A stretch of DNA of 64,000 bases from Streptomyces sp. NBC_00457 (GCF_036014015.1 NZ_CP107905.1:2914001-2978000), one strand, 5' to 3'; positions 8,732 through 20,002 are shown, counted from the stretch's first letter. Notes: generated from the sequence alone by a model not told the origin. Translations and numbers: made by a program.

Positions 8732-9628
8732 ATGACCGGAAAATCGCAGCTCGGGGACTTCTTGCAGGCGCGGCGCTCCCAGCTGCGTCCTGACGATGTC
8801 GGGGTGCCCACCTACGGGGAGCGTCGGCGTGTGCCGGGTCTTCGGCGCGAGGAGTTGGCGCTGCTGGCGGGTGTGAGCGCCTCCTATTACACCCGGCTGG
8901 AGCAGGGGCAGTCGCTGAGCGCGTCCTCTGAGGTGCTGGACGCGATCGCCGGGGCTCTGCGGCTGGACGAGTCCGAGCGGCGGTACCTGCACGACCTGGC
9001 CCGGGCGGACAGGCAACGCACTCGGGGCCGGCGGGCTGCGCCGGAGCGGGTGACGGAGGCGACGGCTCAGTTGCTGGACGTGCTGGCGGACGTTCCCGCG
9101 ATCGTGCTCGGCCTGCGCAGTGACGTGCTGGCATGGAATCGCCTGGGTCACGCGCTGTTCGCCGGGCACCTGGACCGTGGCGCCCCGGACCTGTCGGGGC
9201 AGCGGCCCAACATGGCCAGACTGGTGTTCCTCGACTGTCATACCCGCGACCTGTACGCGGACTGGCCGAGCAAGGCCAGGGCGGTAGTGGGGAACCTGCG
9301 CCTAGTGGCGGCCCAGCATCCGCAGGACACCGCGTTGCACGCGCTGCTGGGTGAACTGAGCGCCAAGAGTTCTGAGTTCTCCTCGATGTGGGCCGACCAT
9401 CGGGTCAAGGCGTGCACCGTCGCTACCTATGAGATGCGGCACCCGCTGGTCGGCCCGCTGAGCGTCGTTCAGCAGACCCTGAGCCGCGGGCCGGGCCCCA
9501 ACATGGTGGTTGTCACCACGGAGGCGGGCTCGCCCTCGCGGGCCGCGCTGGCCCTGCTCGCCCAGGCCATCACCCAGGACACGGTCCCGGCTGACCCGGC
9601 GAGGGGGCCCCGGGCCGCCACTGCCTGA
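8732..9628 (+). CDS. XRE-family regulator with MmyB-like ligand-binding domain
   Basis: A 298-residue protein. Residues about 10-80 form a lambda-repressor-type helix-turn-helix (block EELALLAGVSASYYTRLEQG), and the rest matches the MmyB-like domain found in many Streptomyces regulators, with the typical RSDVLAWN and LDCHTRDLYADW stretches. These regulators usually control a divergently transcribed enzyme gene, here the SRPBCC protein on the opposite strand. ATG 8732 was chosen because the conserved domain starts directly after it; the longer open frame reads back into the divergent promoter. The inducing ligand is unknown. Confidence 0.88.
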   Translation: MTGKSQLGDFLQARRSQLRPDDVGVPTYGERRRVPGLRREELALLAGVSASYYTRLEQGQSLSASSEVLDAIAGALRLDESERRYLHDLARADRQRTRGRRAAPERVTEATAQLLDVLADVPAIVLGLRSDVLAWNRLGHALFAGHLDRGAPDLSGQRPNMARLVFLDCHTRDLYADWPSKARAVVGNLRLVAAQHPQDTALHALLGELSAKSSEFSSMWADHRVKACTVATYEMRHPLVGPLSVVQQTLSRGPGPNMVVVTTEAGSPSRAALALLAQAITQDTVPADPARGPRAATA

Positions 9629-9811
9629 CCTCACACAACGTCACCGGGCGCTCGGCCGGCACCTGCGAGCACCCGTTCCGCCCGGGCTCGGCCGACGACC
9701 GGCCACCGCCGGGAGCAGCTCCGGGGCCGCACGGCCCCCGAGCAGAGCCCACCTGCCCAACCCGTGCATCGGCGTGTTGCTGCCGCATGCCCGAAAACCA
9801 GCGAAGGAACC

Positions 9812-10765
9812 ATGTTCAAGAAGCTCTCCAGGTCCGCTGTACCGGCGGCCGTCCTTGTCGCGGCCGCTGCCGCAGCGCCCACTCCGGCGTCGGCGTCGGT
9901 GTCGGTCGAGTCCGCCCCGCTGAGCAGCGCGCGGATCGCCGCGCGACCTGGCCAAGGGGCAGATGCCGGAGAACGTCGCCCTGGCACCGGGCGGCGCCAC
10001 GTACGTCACTTTCGCCCAGGGCCGCCAGGTCGCCAAGGTCTCCCCCAACGGCACGTCCCTGATCCTGGCCACCCTGCCTTTGCCCGCCGAGGGCGGTATC
10101 CACACCCAGGTCCTGGGCTTCCCGCTGACCGTCGCGATCGTCCGTGCCCACGACGGCACCCTGTACTTTCTGTACGCCACCGGAACCGCCGACCTCACTG
10201 GTGTGTGGCAATTGCGCCCCGGTGGCAAGCCACAACGGATCGCCGCACTGCCCGCCAACGGCCTGGCGCTGGACCCGCGTACCCGCACCCTCTACGTCAC
10301 CGACTCCGTGCTCGGCACCGTCTGGAGCGTGCCCACCACCGGCGGCACCCCCACCGCCTGGTCCACCGCCCCTGAACTGCCCCCGCCGGCTTTCTCGGCG
10401 CCAACGGCCTGAAGATCCACAACGGGGCGGTCTGGGCCACCAACCTCGACAAGGGCACCGTCGTGCACATCCCCATCCTCCGGGACGGGCACGCCGGTTC
10501 GGTGAGGACCGAGGCCACCGGTCTGCCGGGGATCGACGACTTGGCCTTCACCGGCCACGGAAACCAACTGCTGGCCGCCCTCAACGGCCCCAGCCAGGTC
10601 GCGCTCGTCCAGCCCGACGGCAGCCACTCCACCGTGCTGACCCAGGCCGACGGCCTGCGGAACCCCACGTCCATCGCCCTGAGCGGCAACACCGTCTACG
10701 TGACGAGCGCCGCCTATACCACCGCCCAGGACCCCAACCTGCTCCGCGCCCACCTGAACCGCTGA
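9812..10765 (+). pseudogene. Secreted SMP-30/gluconolactonase-like beta-propeller protein, double frameshift
   Basis: The gene begins at ATG 9812 with GAAGGA upstream and a clear Sec signal peptide (MFKK, then an Ala-rich hydrophobic core to about residue 30). The downstream propeller sequence is in another frame: the block ENVALAPGGATYVTFAQG follows a shift near 9945, consistent with one extra base. It then breaks again near 10390 in a C-rich run, consistent with one missing base, and continues with GFLGANGLKIHNGAVW to a stop at 10765. Blocks such as NGLALDPRTRTLYVTDS are typical of SMP-30/NHL-like propellers. The two shifts compensate each other, so sequencing error is as possible as decay. 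If intact it would be about 315 residues and exported. Confidence 0.7.
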
Positions 10766-10893
10766 GCGTCGCGGGCACCGACCCGCCGAGGAGTTGCACC
10801 GGCTCGTCCCGGACGACCGCGTCCTTGTCGACGGGCCGCCCCGTCATGCCACCCCGACCACTCCAAGACCCGCGCACCGAACGGAGAAGCACC

Positions 10894-11799
10894 TTGCAGG
10901 ACACCCATGAGATCACCCTGGGCGATGTCACCATCACCCGGATCGAGGAGATGCACGGGCCGATCATGCCCACGGACCAGTTCTTTCCGGACCTGCCCGA
11001 GCAGGCATGGAAGGACCAGCGTGCCATGCTCGTGCCCGACCACCTGGGCGCCGACGACGCCATGGTCCATACTGCGATGCAGACCTGGCTGCTGCGCAGC
11101 GAGGGCAGGACCATCCTGGTCGACACCGGCGTCGGCAACGACAAGTCCCGGCCGGCCGTCGCCGCGTGGGACCACCTGCGGCTGGACTACCTCGGCAACC
11201 TCGCGCGCGCCGGTGTGCGGCCCGAGGACGTCGACCTTGTGGTCAACACCCACCTGCACGTCGACCACGTCGGCTGGAACACCCACCTGATCGACGGCGC
11301 CTGGGTACCCACGTTCCCGAACGCCACCTACCTGATGCCCAAGGCCGACTTCGAGTTCTGGAACCCGGCGAACAACCCCGACATCGCCGGCGGCGTCAAC
11401 GAGAACGTCTTCGAGGACAGCGTCGCCCCCGTACACGCCGCGGGCCAGGTGCAGCTGTGGGAGGAAGGCCACACCATCGACACGCACCTGCGGCTGGAAG
11501 CAGCCCCCGGCCACACGCCCGGATCCAGCATCGTCACGCTGACCTCCCGCAGCGACCGGGCCCTGTTCGCCGGCGACTTGATGCACACCCCCCTGCAGGT
11601 CACGCACCCCGACCACAACAGCTGCTTCTGCCACGACCCGGCCCAGGCCCGCAAAACCCGCCGCAGGCTGCTCGGCTGGGCCGCCGACACAGGCGCCCTC
11701 GTCCTGCCCGCCCACTTCAGCGGCCACAGCGCCCTCGAAGTCGAGCACAAGGGCAGCGGGTTCATGATCAAGAAGTGGGCGCCGATCACGAGGTACTGA
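10894..11799 (+). CDS. MBL-fold metallo-hydrolase
   Basis: A 301-residue metallo-beta-lactamase-fold protein with a complete dinuclear zinc motif, NTHLHVDHVG, and later ligands in the AAPGHTPGS, FAGDLMH and LPAHFSGH blocks. This matches the AHL-lactonase/AttM-like and general MBL hydrolase group in Streptomyces. The TTG at 10894 is preferred, with GGAG seven bases upstream and the conserved N-terminus following at once. It lies 128 bases downstream of the frameshifted SMP-30-like gene on the same strand. Substrate unknown: a lactone, ester or thioester is plausible. Confidence 0.83.
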   Translation: MQDTHEITLGDVTITRIEEMHGPIMPTDQFFPDLPEQAWKDQRAMLVPDHLGADDAMVHTAMQTWLLRSEGRTILVDTGVGNDKSRPAVAAWDHLRLDYLGNLARAGVRPEDVDLVVNTHLHVDHVGWNTHLIDGAWVPTFPNATYLMPKADFEFWNPANNPDIAGGVNENVFEDSVAPVHAAGQVQLWEEGHTIDTHLRLEAAPGHTPGSSIVTLTSRSDRALFAGDLMHTPLQVTHPDHNSCFCHDPAQARKTRRRLLGWAADTGALVLPAHFSGHSALEVEHKGSGFMIKKWAPITRY

Positions 11800-12176
11800 C
11801 CCCGACTCCACCCCGCCGCCGCTCCGGCCAACCTCGGAGCGGCGGCACCCACATGAGCAACCAGCAGCCAGGAGATCCGACCGTGCTCCGCGAACAGCGC
11901 ATCCACCGCCGCTCGAAGGCCAGGCGGCCGGAGTCCCACACCACCAGTTCCCCGTTCTCCGGACTGGAGGTGTCTCATGAGCGCGACGGCGTGCGGATCG
12001 CGGGCCTGAGACGGAGGCTGCAGCCCGGGCTACCGCTCGTGCCCGTCCCCGGGTGGCTGCGGACCACCAAGCGATCGAAGGCGGAGGAGACGCAGCACGC
12101 TGGAGTCGTTCGTGATCAGGCCAGTGAGGCAGCCTTGATTGGTCGCTAACGCGGGACAGGCACTTCTTCGACCTTC
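11800..12176. other. Non-coding or degenerate stretch
   Basis: No convincing gene lies between the MBL hydrolase and the broken TetR gene. Short open frames exist on both strands, but none has a recognisable domain together with a ribosome-binding site. It may hold remnants of decayed sequence, in keeping with the frameshifted genes on either side. Confidence 0.5.
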
Positions 12177-12673
12177 CTAGCGCGGCTTCAGCCCATCGAC
12201 GACGACGGTGAGCATGCGGTCGAGTTGGGCGCGCGCCGGCCACGGAGAGCACGCCGGCGAGGATGCCGCCGACGTCGACCGGATCGATGTCGCTGCGCAG
12301 TTCTCCTGCTTCGGCGCCGGCCTGGAGCACCATCCCCAGGACTTGCTGGATCTCATCGCAGACCGCTCCGGTGCCGAAGCGTCCGGAAGCGCTCATGGCG
12401 ACCAGGGCTTCGCAGATGCCGCGCCGTTCACCCGCCCACTCGGCGAAGCGGAGCATCCAGGCGTGGAGAGCTTGTGCGGGCTGCAAGGTGGCCAGGAGGT
12501 CTCGCTCGGGTGGGGAAGTGGCGGTAGAGGGTGCCGCTTCCCACACCCGCGCGTTTGGCGATCGCGTCGAGCGAGATCGCCCGTCCGGAGGCGAAAGCCT
12601 CAGCGGCCGTGGCGATCAGGTGCTCGCGGTTGCGTTGAGCATCGGCGCGCAGGGTGCTGCGTGGAGGTGTCAT
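12177..12673 (-). pseudogene. TetR-family regulator with two frameshifts
   Basis: From ATG 12673 the frame gives a TetR DNA-binding domain (AEAFASGRAISLDAIAKRAG, then GSGTLYRHFPTR) and then turns to nonsense. The expected continuation, ERDLLATLQ and onward through the ligand domain to GILAGVLSVAGAR, is in a second frame. The family-typical C-terminus, QLDRMLTVVVDGLKPR, is in a third frame ending at 12177. Two single-base indels, near 12510 and near 12230, therefore break the gene. It is divergent from the SDR gene at 12813, and a near-perfect palindrome between them looks like its operator. Either the regulator is lost or the assembly has indel errors. Confidence 0.8.
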
Positions 12674-12749
12674 GGCCTTCGCGATCGGGAGCGTCGGGTC
12701 GAGGTGCGGGGGCGAATCGGAGAGGTCTCCGGTTCAGTGCACAGTGACG

Positions 12750-12771
12750 TAAACGGGGATCTCCCCGCTTA
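12750..12771. promoter_or_regulatory. Probable TetR operator palindrome
   Basis: Arms TAAACGGGGA and TCCCCGCTTA are separated by TC and match at 9 of 10 positions as an inverted repeat. The site lies 42 bases before the SDR start and 77 bases before the divergent TetR start, the usual place for a TetR autoregulatory operator. Assignment to this TetR is inferred from position. Confidence 0.65.
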
Positions 12772-12812
12772 ACGATGGCGCCCAACCCTGCCCTCTCGAC
12801 GAAAGGCCCGCC

Positions 12813-13538
12813 ATGCCCGCAGCGCTCATCACCGGCGGCACGACCGGAATCGGCAGAGCGACCGCTGAACTGCTGCACGCCCGTGGCTACCAGGTCGCTG
12901 TCACCGGACAGAACCCCGATTCCCTCGCGCGAGCAGGGCTCGAATTTCCCGACGACGTACTCGTCGTCCGATCCGACGCACGCGTTCTGGCCGACACCGA
13001 CGCTCTCGTGGCGACGGTGTCCGAACGTTTCGGCTCTCTCGACCTACTGTTCCTCAACGCCGGGATCTTCCGCCCCGCACCGGTTGCCGACGTGACGGAG
13101 GAGTCGTTCGACGAGCAGGCCGACGTCAACTTCAAGGGCCAGTACTTCACCCTCCAAAAGGCCCTACCGCTCATGAACGACGGCGGATCGATCGTCCTCA
13201 CCGTGGGCATCGGATCCCGTCGCGGCAGCCCTGGCGCCACGGTGGGGGCAGCGACACGCGGTGCCCTGCTGGCGATGCTGCCCTCGCTCGCGCTCGAACT
13301 GGCTCCGCGCAGGATCCGCGTCAACGCCGTGAGTCCCGGGGCGACCGAGACCCCGCTGTTCGACAAGCTGGGCGTCCCCCAGAGCGGCCGGGACGCCATG
13401 CGCACGAAGATCCCGTTCGAGCGCTTCGGATTCAGCCAGGAGGTCGCGGAAGTCGTCGCCTTCCTCGCCTCGGACGCCGCCGGCTACGTCACCGGCCAGG
13501 ACGTCGCCGTGGCCGGCGGCTACGGGCTCGGCGCCTGA
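12813..13538 (+). CDS. SDR-fold protein lacking the YxxxK catalytic pair
   Basis: A 241-residue Rossmann protein of the short-chain dehydrogenase/reductase superfamily. The cofactor motif TGGTTGIG is at residues 7-14, LNAG near 81, and the structural block RIRVNAVSPGATETP is intact. However, where classical SDRs have YxxxK, this sequence reads Gly145-Ala-Ala-Thr-Arg149, and no Ser sits at the usual place of the triad. It may therefore be a non-catalytic or atypical member. It starts at ATG 12813 with GAAAGG upstream, divergent from the broken TetR, and is followed after 59 bases by an aldo/keto reductase gene on the same strand. Confidence 0.85.
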   Translation: MPAALITGGTTGIGRATAELLHARGYQVAVTGQNPDSLARAGLEFPDDVLVVRSDARVLADTDALVATVSERFGSLDLLFLNAGIFRPAPVADVTEESFDEQADVNFKGQYFTLQKALPLMNDGGSIVLTVGIGSRRGSPGATVGAATRGALLAMLPSLALELAPRRIRVNAVSPGATETPLFDKLGVPQSGRDAMRTKIPFERFGFSQEVAEVVAFLASDAAGYVTGQDVAVAGGYGLGA

Positions 13539-13597
13539 AACTCGGGCACACCGACCACCAGTGCGCACCCCCCGAACCACACCTATCGGAGAACACG

Positions 13598-14662
13598 ATG
13601 CCACTGACTCTCGACACCTACCGGCAACTGGGACGTTCCGGCCTGCGGGTCTCGCCGCTCGCGCTCGGGGCGGCCACCTTCGGCAACGACTGGGGCTGGG
13701 GCGCGGAGCAGGACGAGGCGCGGAGGTTGTTCGACCTCTATGTCGAGCGCGGCGGGAACTTCATCGACACGGCGGTCACCTACACCAACGGTACGTCGGA
13801 GCGCATGCTCGGTGAGTTCGCCAGGGACAGACGAGACAGCTTGGTCCTGGCCACGAAGTACACGACCCTGCGCCGGCCTGACGACCCCAACTCCGGTGGC
13901 GCGAGCCGAAAGAGCCTTTTCGGAGCGGTCGAAACCAGCCTGCGACAGTTGAACACCGATTACATCGACCTGCTCTACCTGCACGTGTGGGACCCCACCA
14001 CACCCGTGGAGGAGATCCTTCGCGGTCTGGACGACCTGGTCCGGCACGGCAAAATCCTCTACGTGGCCATCTCCACCACCCCGGCCTGGCAGATCTCACG
14101 CATGCAGACGATCGCCGACCTGCGCGGCTGGTCGCCGCTGGTGGCACTGCAGCTGGAGTACAACCTGGTGGAGCGTACCGGGGAACGTGACCTCATCCCG
14201 ATGGCGCAGGAGCTGGGGCTGGGAACAGTTCTGTGGTCGCCGCTGGCGGGAGGGGTGCTCACCGGCAAGTACAGCCGCCAGGACTTGACCACGTCACCGT
14301 CCGGCCAGAGCGAAAGCGCCCGCAAGAGTTTCAACCTGGCCCTCGGCGGCGTGACCGACCGCAACCTCGCCATCGTGGACGTGGTCAAGGAGGTCGCTGA
14401 TGAGCTGGGCCGCACGCCGGCCCAGGTGGGGCTCGCCTGGACCCTGCAGAACCCGGGGGTGACAGCGCCGATCATCGGGGCTCGAACCGCCGAGCAACTG
14501 CGGGAGAACCTGGGAGCTCTGGAAGTCGACCTCACCCCGTCCCAGGTGGCGCGTCTTGACGAGGTCAGCGCGATCGACCTTGGATTCCCTCACGCCATGC
14601 TCGCGAGCAACCACATCCGCGTCCAGACCCGCGGCGACCTGAAGATCCAGGCCCGCCGCTGA
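13598..14662 (+). CDS. Aldo/keto reductase
   Basis: A 354-residue NADPH-dependent (beta/alpha)8 oxidoreductase. The catalytic tetrad is readable in order: Asp in FIDTA, Tyr in VTYTNG, Lys in LATKYT and His in LYLHVWD. The cofactor-binding end appears as IIGARTAEQLRENLGAL. Family members reduce aldehydes and ketones, often xenobiotic or secondary-metabolite carbonyls. It lies 59 bases after the SDR and is probably transcribed with it under the same TetR-type operator. A GC-rich hairpin follows the stop. The natural substrate cannot be stated. Confidence 0.92.
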   Translation: MPLTLDTYRQLGRSGLRVSPLALGAATFGNDWGWGAEQDEARRLFDLYVERGGNFIDTAVTYTNGTSERMLGEFARDRRDSLVLATKYTTLRRPDDPNSGGASRKSLFGAVETSLRQLNTDYIDLLYLHVWDPTTPVEEILRGLDDLVRHGKILYVAISTTPAWQISRMQTIADLRGWSPLVALQLEYNLVERTGERDLIPMAQELGLGTVLWSPLAGGVLTGKYSRQDLTTSPSGQSESARKSFNLALGGVTDRNLAIVDVVKEVADELGRTPAQVGLAWTLQNPGVTAPIIGARTAEQLRENLGALEVDLTPSQVARLDEVSAIDLGFPHAMLASNHIRVQTRGDLKIQARR

Positions 14663-14676
14663 CGATCAAGCAAAGC

Positions 14677-14707
14677 GCCAGGGGGCGGCGTTACCGCCAC
14701 CCCCGGC
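14677..14707 (+). terminator. Hairpin after the aldo/keto reductase gene
   Basis: An inverted repeat with a GGGGG/CCCCC core and two internal mismatches lies 15 bases after the aldo/keto reductase stop. There is no T-run, as is common for Streptomyces terminators. Confidence 0.5.
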
Positions 14708-14757
14708 GACGTCCACCCCTGGACGCCGGCCAGACCGACCCGACGGCAGGCTTGTTG

Positions 14758-15343
14758 TCACCGACTGGGCGGCATGCCCTTGTCGATTGCTCTGGCGAGT
14801 TGCTCCATGTGGGTGTCGAGCAACGGTTTGAGCGCGAGGTAGTACGGGTGTTTGTCGGGTTCCCTGAGCCAGTGGCAGATGTTATGCCGTTGTCTGCTCC
14901 AGACGGCATGGAGTTCCGGGTCGTCAGCAATGTGCGGTGGGGAGGGCGCGAGTTCGTGTTCGCCTTCGGTGATCCCGGTCCAGATGTAGACCTGACGGCC
15001 AGGCGTTTCCGGTCGTCGTTGAGGGACGCGCGGTGTCCGGGCAGGACCGGGAGTGCAGTGACCATGCGCTGCCAGGCGTGCGGTTCGAGAACCCAGGAGT
15101 TCAGCGCTTCGCGCCGCCGTCGGTAGTCGACCAGGGGCGTTGCGTGGAGGTCGGCGGTGATGGCGTCGAGGGCCAGCTCGAAGTCGTGCAGCATGCTGTG
15201 GGAGCGAAGGTAGTGGTTCAGCTTGCCCGTGAAGCCGAGGTTCTTGCCGGGAGCGCTGATGCCGAGGAACTGGGCGGCTTCGTCGAGGGTGCCGCCTTGC
15301 GCGCAGCGGACGAGGAAGACGGACGCGTTGCGACCGACGCATC
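14758..15343 (-). pseudogene. TniQ-like transposition protein remnant, truncated and frameshifted
   Basis: Read on the minus strand, the block FLVRCAQGGTLDEAAQFLGI continues through DYRRRREALNSW and SLNDDRKRLA. A one-base shift near 15000 then moves the expected continuation VYIWTGITEGEHELAP into another frame, ending at 14758. The pattern resembles the C-terminal part of Streptomyces TniQ-family proteins that accompany Tn7-like or phage-type transposases. The N-terminal TniQ domain is missing: homology-like sequence stops near 15340, where unrelated plus-strand sequence begins. It is a decayed mobile-element fragment. The family assignment rests on memory of similar Streptomyces proteins and needs a search. 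Confidence 0.55.
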
Positions 15344-15643
15344 TTGGACTACTCGACTCTCCGACCCCTCCCACAGGGGTATCCCGTGACCTGGAGCAAC
15401 CACGGCGAGGACGCTGAAGTTGTGCTCACTCCGGAGTCGTTCCGCCCGAACGTACCCTGGACGAGCGACCAAGACGACTACGTGATCATCGCGAGGGATC
15501 CCCAGGCCAGTTCGGTGGAGGTCTCGTGGGAACTCACCGAGGACGGCAACGACGCCGTGACCAGTGGTGAGCTCCGGGTACCCACCGAGCCCCTCGTCGA
15601 CGCGGCCGACCTGTTCAAGTCGGTCTTCCTCGGCAAGGACTAG
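15344..15643 (+). CDS. Hypothetical protein, possibly a gene fragment
   Basis: A 99-residue acidic open frame with TTG at 15344 (or GTG at 15385) and no convincing ribosome-binding site. The sequence (WTSDQDDYVIIARDP, SWELTEDGNDAV, ADLFKSVFLGKD) has the composition of a real protein and no recognised domain. Because it begins exactly where the TniQ-like remnant ends, it may be the 3' part of a gene cut by the old transposon insertion rather than a complete gene. Confidence 0.4.
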   Translation: MDYSTLRPLPQGYPVTWSNHGEDAEVVLTPESFRPNVPWTSDQDDYVIIARDPQASSVEVSWELTEDGNDAVTSGELRVPTEPLVDAADLFKSVFLGKD

Positions 15644-15956
15644 CAAGCTCCCAGGAACCGCCGCCCGGCCTCAGAAGACTGGCGCGGCAGATTAGGCCGC
15701 GAACTCCCTGGATGACCCCTCGCTCGCTGGAGCGATGTCGCCGGGGTTTGTTCTTTCCAGGGCGTGCCCGGGTGTCCGTATCCCGGACCTGAACGAGATA
15801 AGCGAGAGCGTCGCGACGTGCTGGGCGTTGCGGGTCGCCGCGACGACGAGCGGCACACAGCCCAGCAGCACGAGGCCGAGGCGGGCAGTCGCGAGCCAGA
15901 GCAACTTGCGTCAGCTGGACCGTGTACCGACCACTACGCAATCAGCATGAACCAGC
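15644..15956. other. No clear gene; weak hydrophobic minus-strand frame
   Basis: A minus-strand frame of 70 codons (15904-15692, TTG start) has a hydrophobic N-terminal segment (LGLVLLGCVPLVVAA) but no ribosome-binding site and no recognised family. I do not call it as a gene. The stretch lies between a mobile-element remnant and the acnA terminator and is probably degenerate. Confidence 0.4.
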
Positions 15957-15992
15957 AAGCGCCCCGCCAGGCCGAAGCCTGACGGGGCGCTT
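15957..15992 (-). terminator. Intrinsic terminator of acnA
   Basis: A perfect 10-bp outer stem (AAGCGCCCCG / CGGGGCGCTT) encloses a second hairpin (CAGGC, CGAA loop, GCCTG). It lies 77 bases beyond the acnA stop on the minus strand and is symmetrical enough to work in both directions. Confidence 0.85.
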
Positions 15993-16068
15993 GTGCGAGA
16001 CTCTGGTGCGACGGCCGTTGGCAGCGGGTCAGCGACCAGATCCTCCGACATCCGAGCCGATCAGCTCA

Positions 16069-18880
<2,812 letters not shown>

Positions 18881-18925
18881 GTGCCAGACCGATGAGCGCG
18901 TGCGGCTGCGGTACGCCTCGGCAGA

Positions 18926-18943
18926 TATCTCGATGTCGAGATA
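18926..18943. promoter_or_regulatory. Perfect 18-bp palindrome upstream of acnA
   Basis: Arms TATCTCGA and TCGAGATA are separated by TG. It is AT-richer than its surroundings, lies about 145 bases upstream of the acnA start and 55 bases after the prenyltransferase stop. The form is typical of a MarR-like or TetR-like operator; the regulator is not identifiable here. Confidence 0.55.
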
Positions 18944-18998
18944 ACTCTAGTACATGAGGGCGGAATGGTCATGCCCAGGCCTCCTGCGCTGACTCGGT

Positions 18999-19892
18999 TC
19001 AGTTCAGGATCTTCCGCAGTACGTCCCACTGCAACGGGCCGAATCGGTAGTACGACCCGACGTTGAACCACTCGCCGTCGGGTGACCACTTGACGATCGA
19101 GATGCTGAAGCGATCGCCTTCGTACGTGTACGGAGTGCCGGTCACGAACCGTACGATCTCCGGCTCCACCCGGGGCCGGACGACTGCCAGATCGAGGCTG
19201 CGGGCGAAGCTGATCCGCTCGATCCGTCCGGAGTCCCAGCCCAGCGTGACGTAGGCCCGGAACGTCTTCCGTGCGGATTCCACCAGTTCTTCGTCGGGTT
19301 CCGGCAGCCCGAGGTCGCGAAGGATCGACGAGACGGTCGCCGCCTCCAGGCCGGCCGGAAACGTGAAGTAGGCGTTCACGGTCCGGTTCGTGTAGTCGAT
19401 CGAGATCATCGCGACGTCGTCCAGGCCGTGCCGGGCGAAGAAGTCGGCGTTCTCACCCAGCGCACGGGGCATGGAGGAGATGGCGGCGAGCTGGGACACT
19501 CCCTGCACGTCGCGGGGGAAGTGCACATAGATCTTGTGGAAGCCGCCCAGAACCGCGAAGTCGATGAGGAACTCGTCGACGGAGCAGTGCTTGCGGAGGT
19601 CCGAGAGCAGTGCGCCCACGGGATGGTCGGTCGGCGGCACGAGCCCGTGCGCCAGCGCATGGGCGTAGGGATCGTCGATCGCTCGGGGCACCTGGATGGT
19701 GAGATCGAGATCTCCCGCGTGTCCTTCGCCGGCCGAGGCGCTGAAGATGATCCCGCCCTCGAACGGCTCGAACGCGTTCAGGATCGGCCGGACCGTGTCC
19801 GGCGAGCAGCGCAGGTCGAGCAGGCCGGCGGCTTCCTCGATGGCCGAGTACACCGTTTCCACATCGACTTCCCCATTGACCGGTCCGGACAT
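18999..19892 (-). CDS. ABBA-type aromatic prenyltransferase (NphB/CloQ-like)
   Basis: A 297-residue soluble prenyltransferase of the ABBA (PT-barrel) family, the usual length. Blocks such as HPVGALLSDLRKHCSVDEF, FALGGFHKIY-like sequence (VLGGFHKIYVHFP), GLDDVAMISIDYTNRTVN and the C-terminal SFARSLDLAVVRPR and YYRFGPLQ are characteristic. There is no DDxxD motif, as expected, because this family binds prenyl diphosphate through basic and tyrosine residues. It would attach a C5-C15 prenyl group to an aromatic or other electron-rich acceptor. GGGAG precedes ATG 19892. A terminator hairpin separates it from the ACP gene upstream, so it may have its own promoter. It is the last gene of the island before acnA. 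Confidence 0.87.
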   Translation of the reverse strand: MSGPVNGEVDVETVYSAIEEAAGLLDLRCSPDTVRPILNAFEPFEGGIIFSASAGEGHAGDLDLTIQVPRAIDDPYAHALAHGLVPPTDHPVGALLSDLRKHCSVDEFLIDFAVLGGFHKIYVHFPRDVQGVSQLAAISSMPRALGENADFFARHGLDDVAMISIDYTNRTVNAYFTFPAGLEAATVSSILRDLGLPEPDEELVESARKTFRAYVTLGWDSGRIERISFARSLDLAVVRPRVEPEIVRFVTGTPYTYEGDRFSISIVKWSPDGEWFNVGSYYRFGPLQWDVLRKILN

Positions 19893-19926
19893 TCCGTTCT
19901 CCCAAGCGTCGTTGTTCAGCGTGTGA

Positions 19927-19964
19927 AAATCCCGGCGACCGCTGTCTCGCAGCCGCCGGGATTT
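19927..19964 (-). terminator. Hairpin between the ACP and prenyltransferase genes
   Basis: Perfect 11-bp arms AAATCCCGGCG and CGCCGGGATTT surround a 16-base loop that contains a further short GCTG/CAGC stem. On the minus strand the hairpin is followed by TTTTC. It would end transcription of the KAS III-ACP operon before the prenyltransferase. Confidence 0.75.
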
Positions 19965-20002
19965 CCAGGGGGAACCGTTCTGCTCGAAGTCGCCGTCGCG
20001 TG

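Noticed and set aside
15692..15904. 70-codon hydrophobic minus-strand frame as a small membrane protein
   Set aside because: No ribosome-binding site, a TTG start and no recognisable family; it lies in degenerate sequence and can arise by chance at this GC content.
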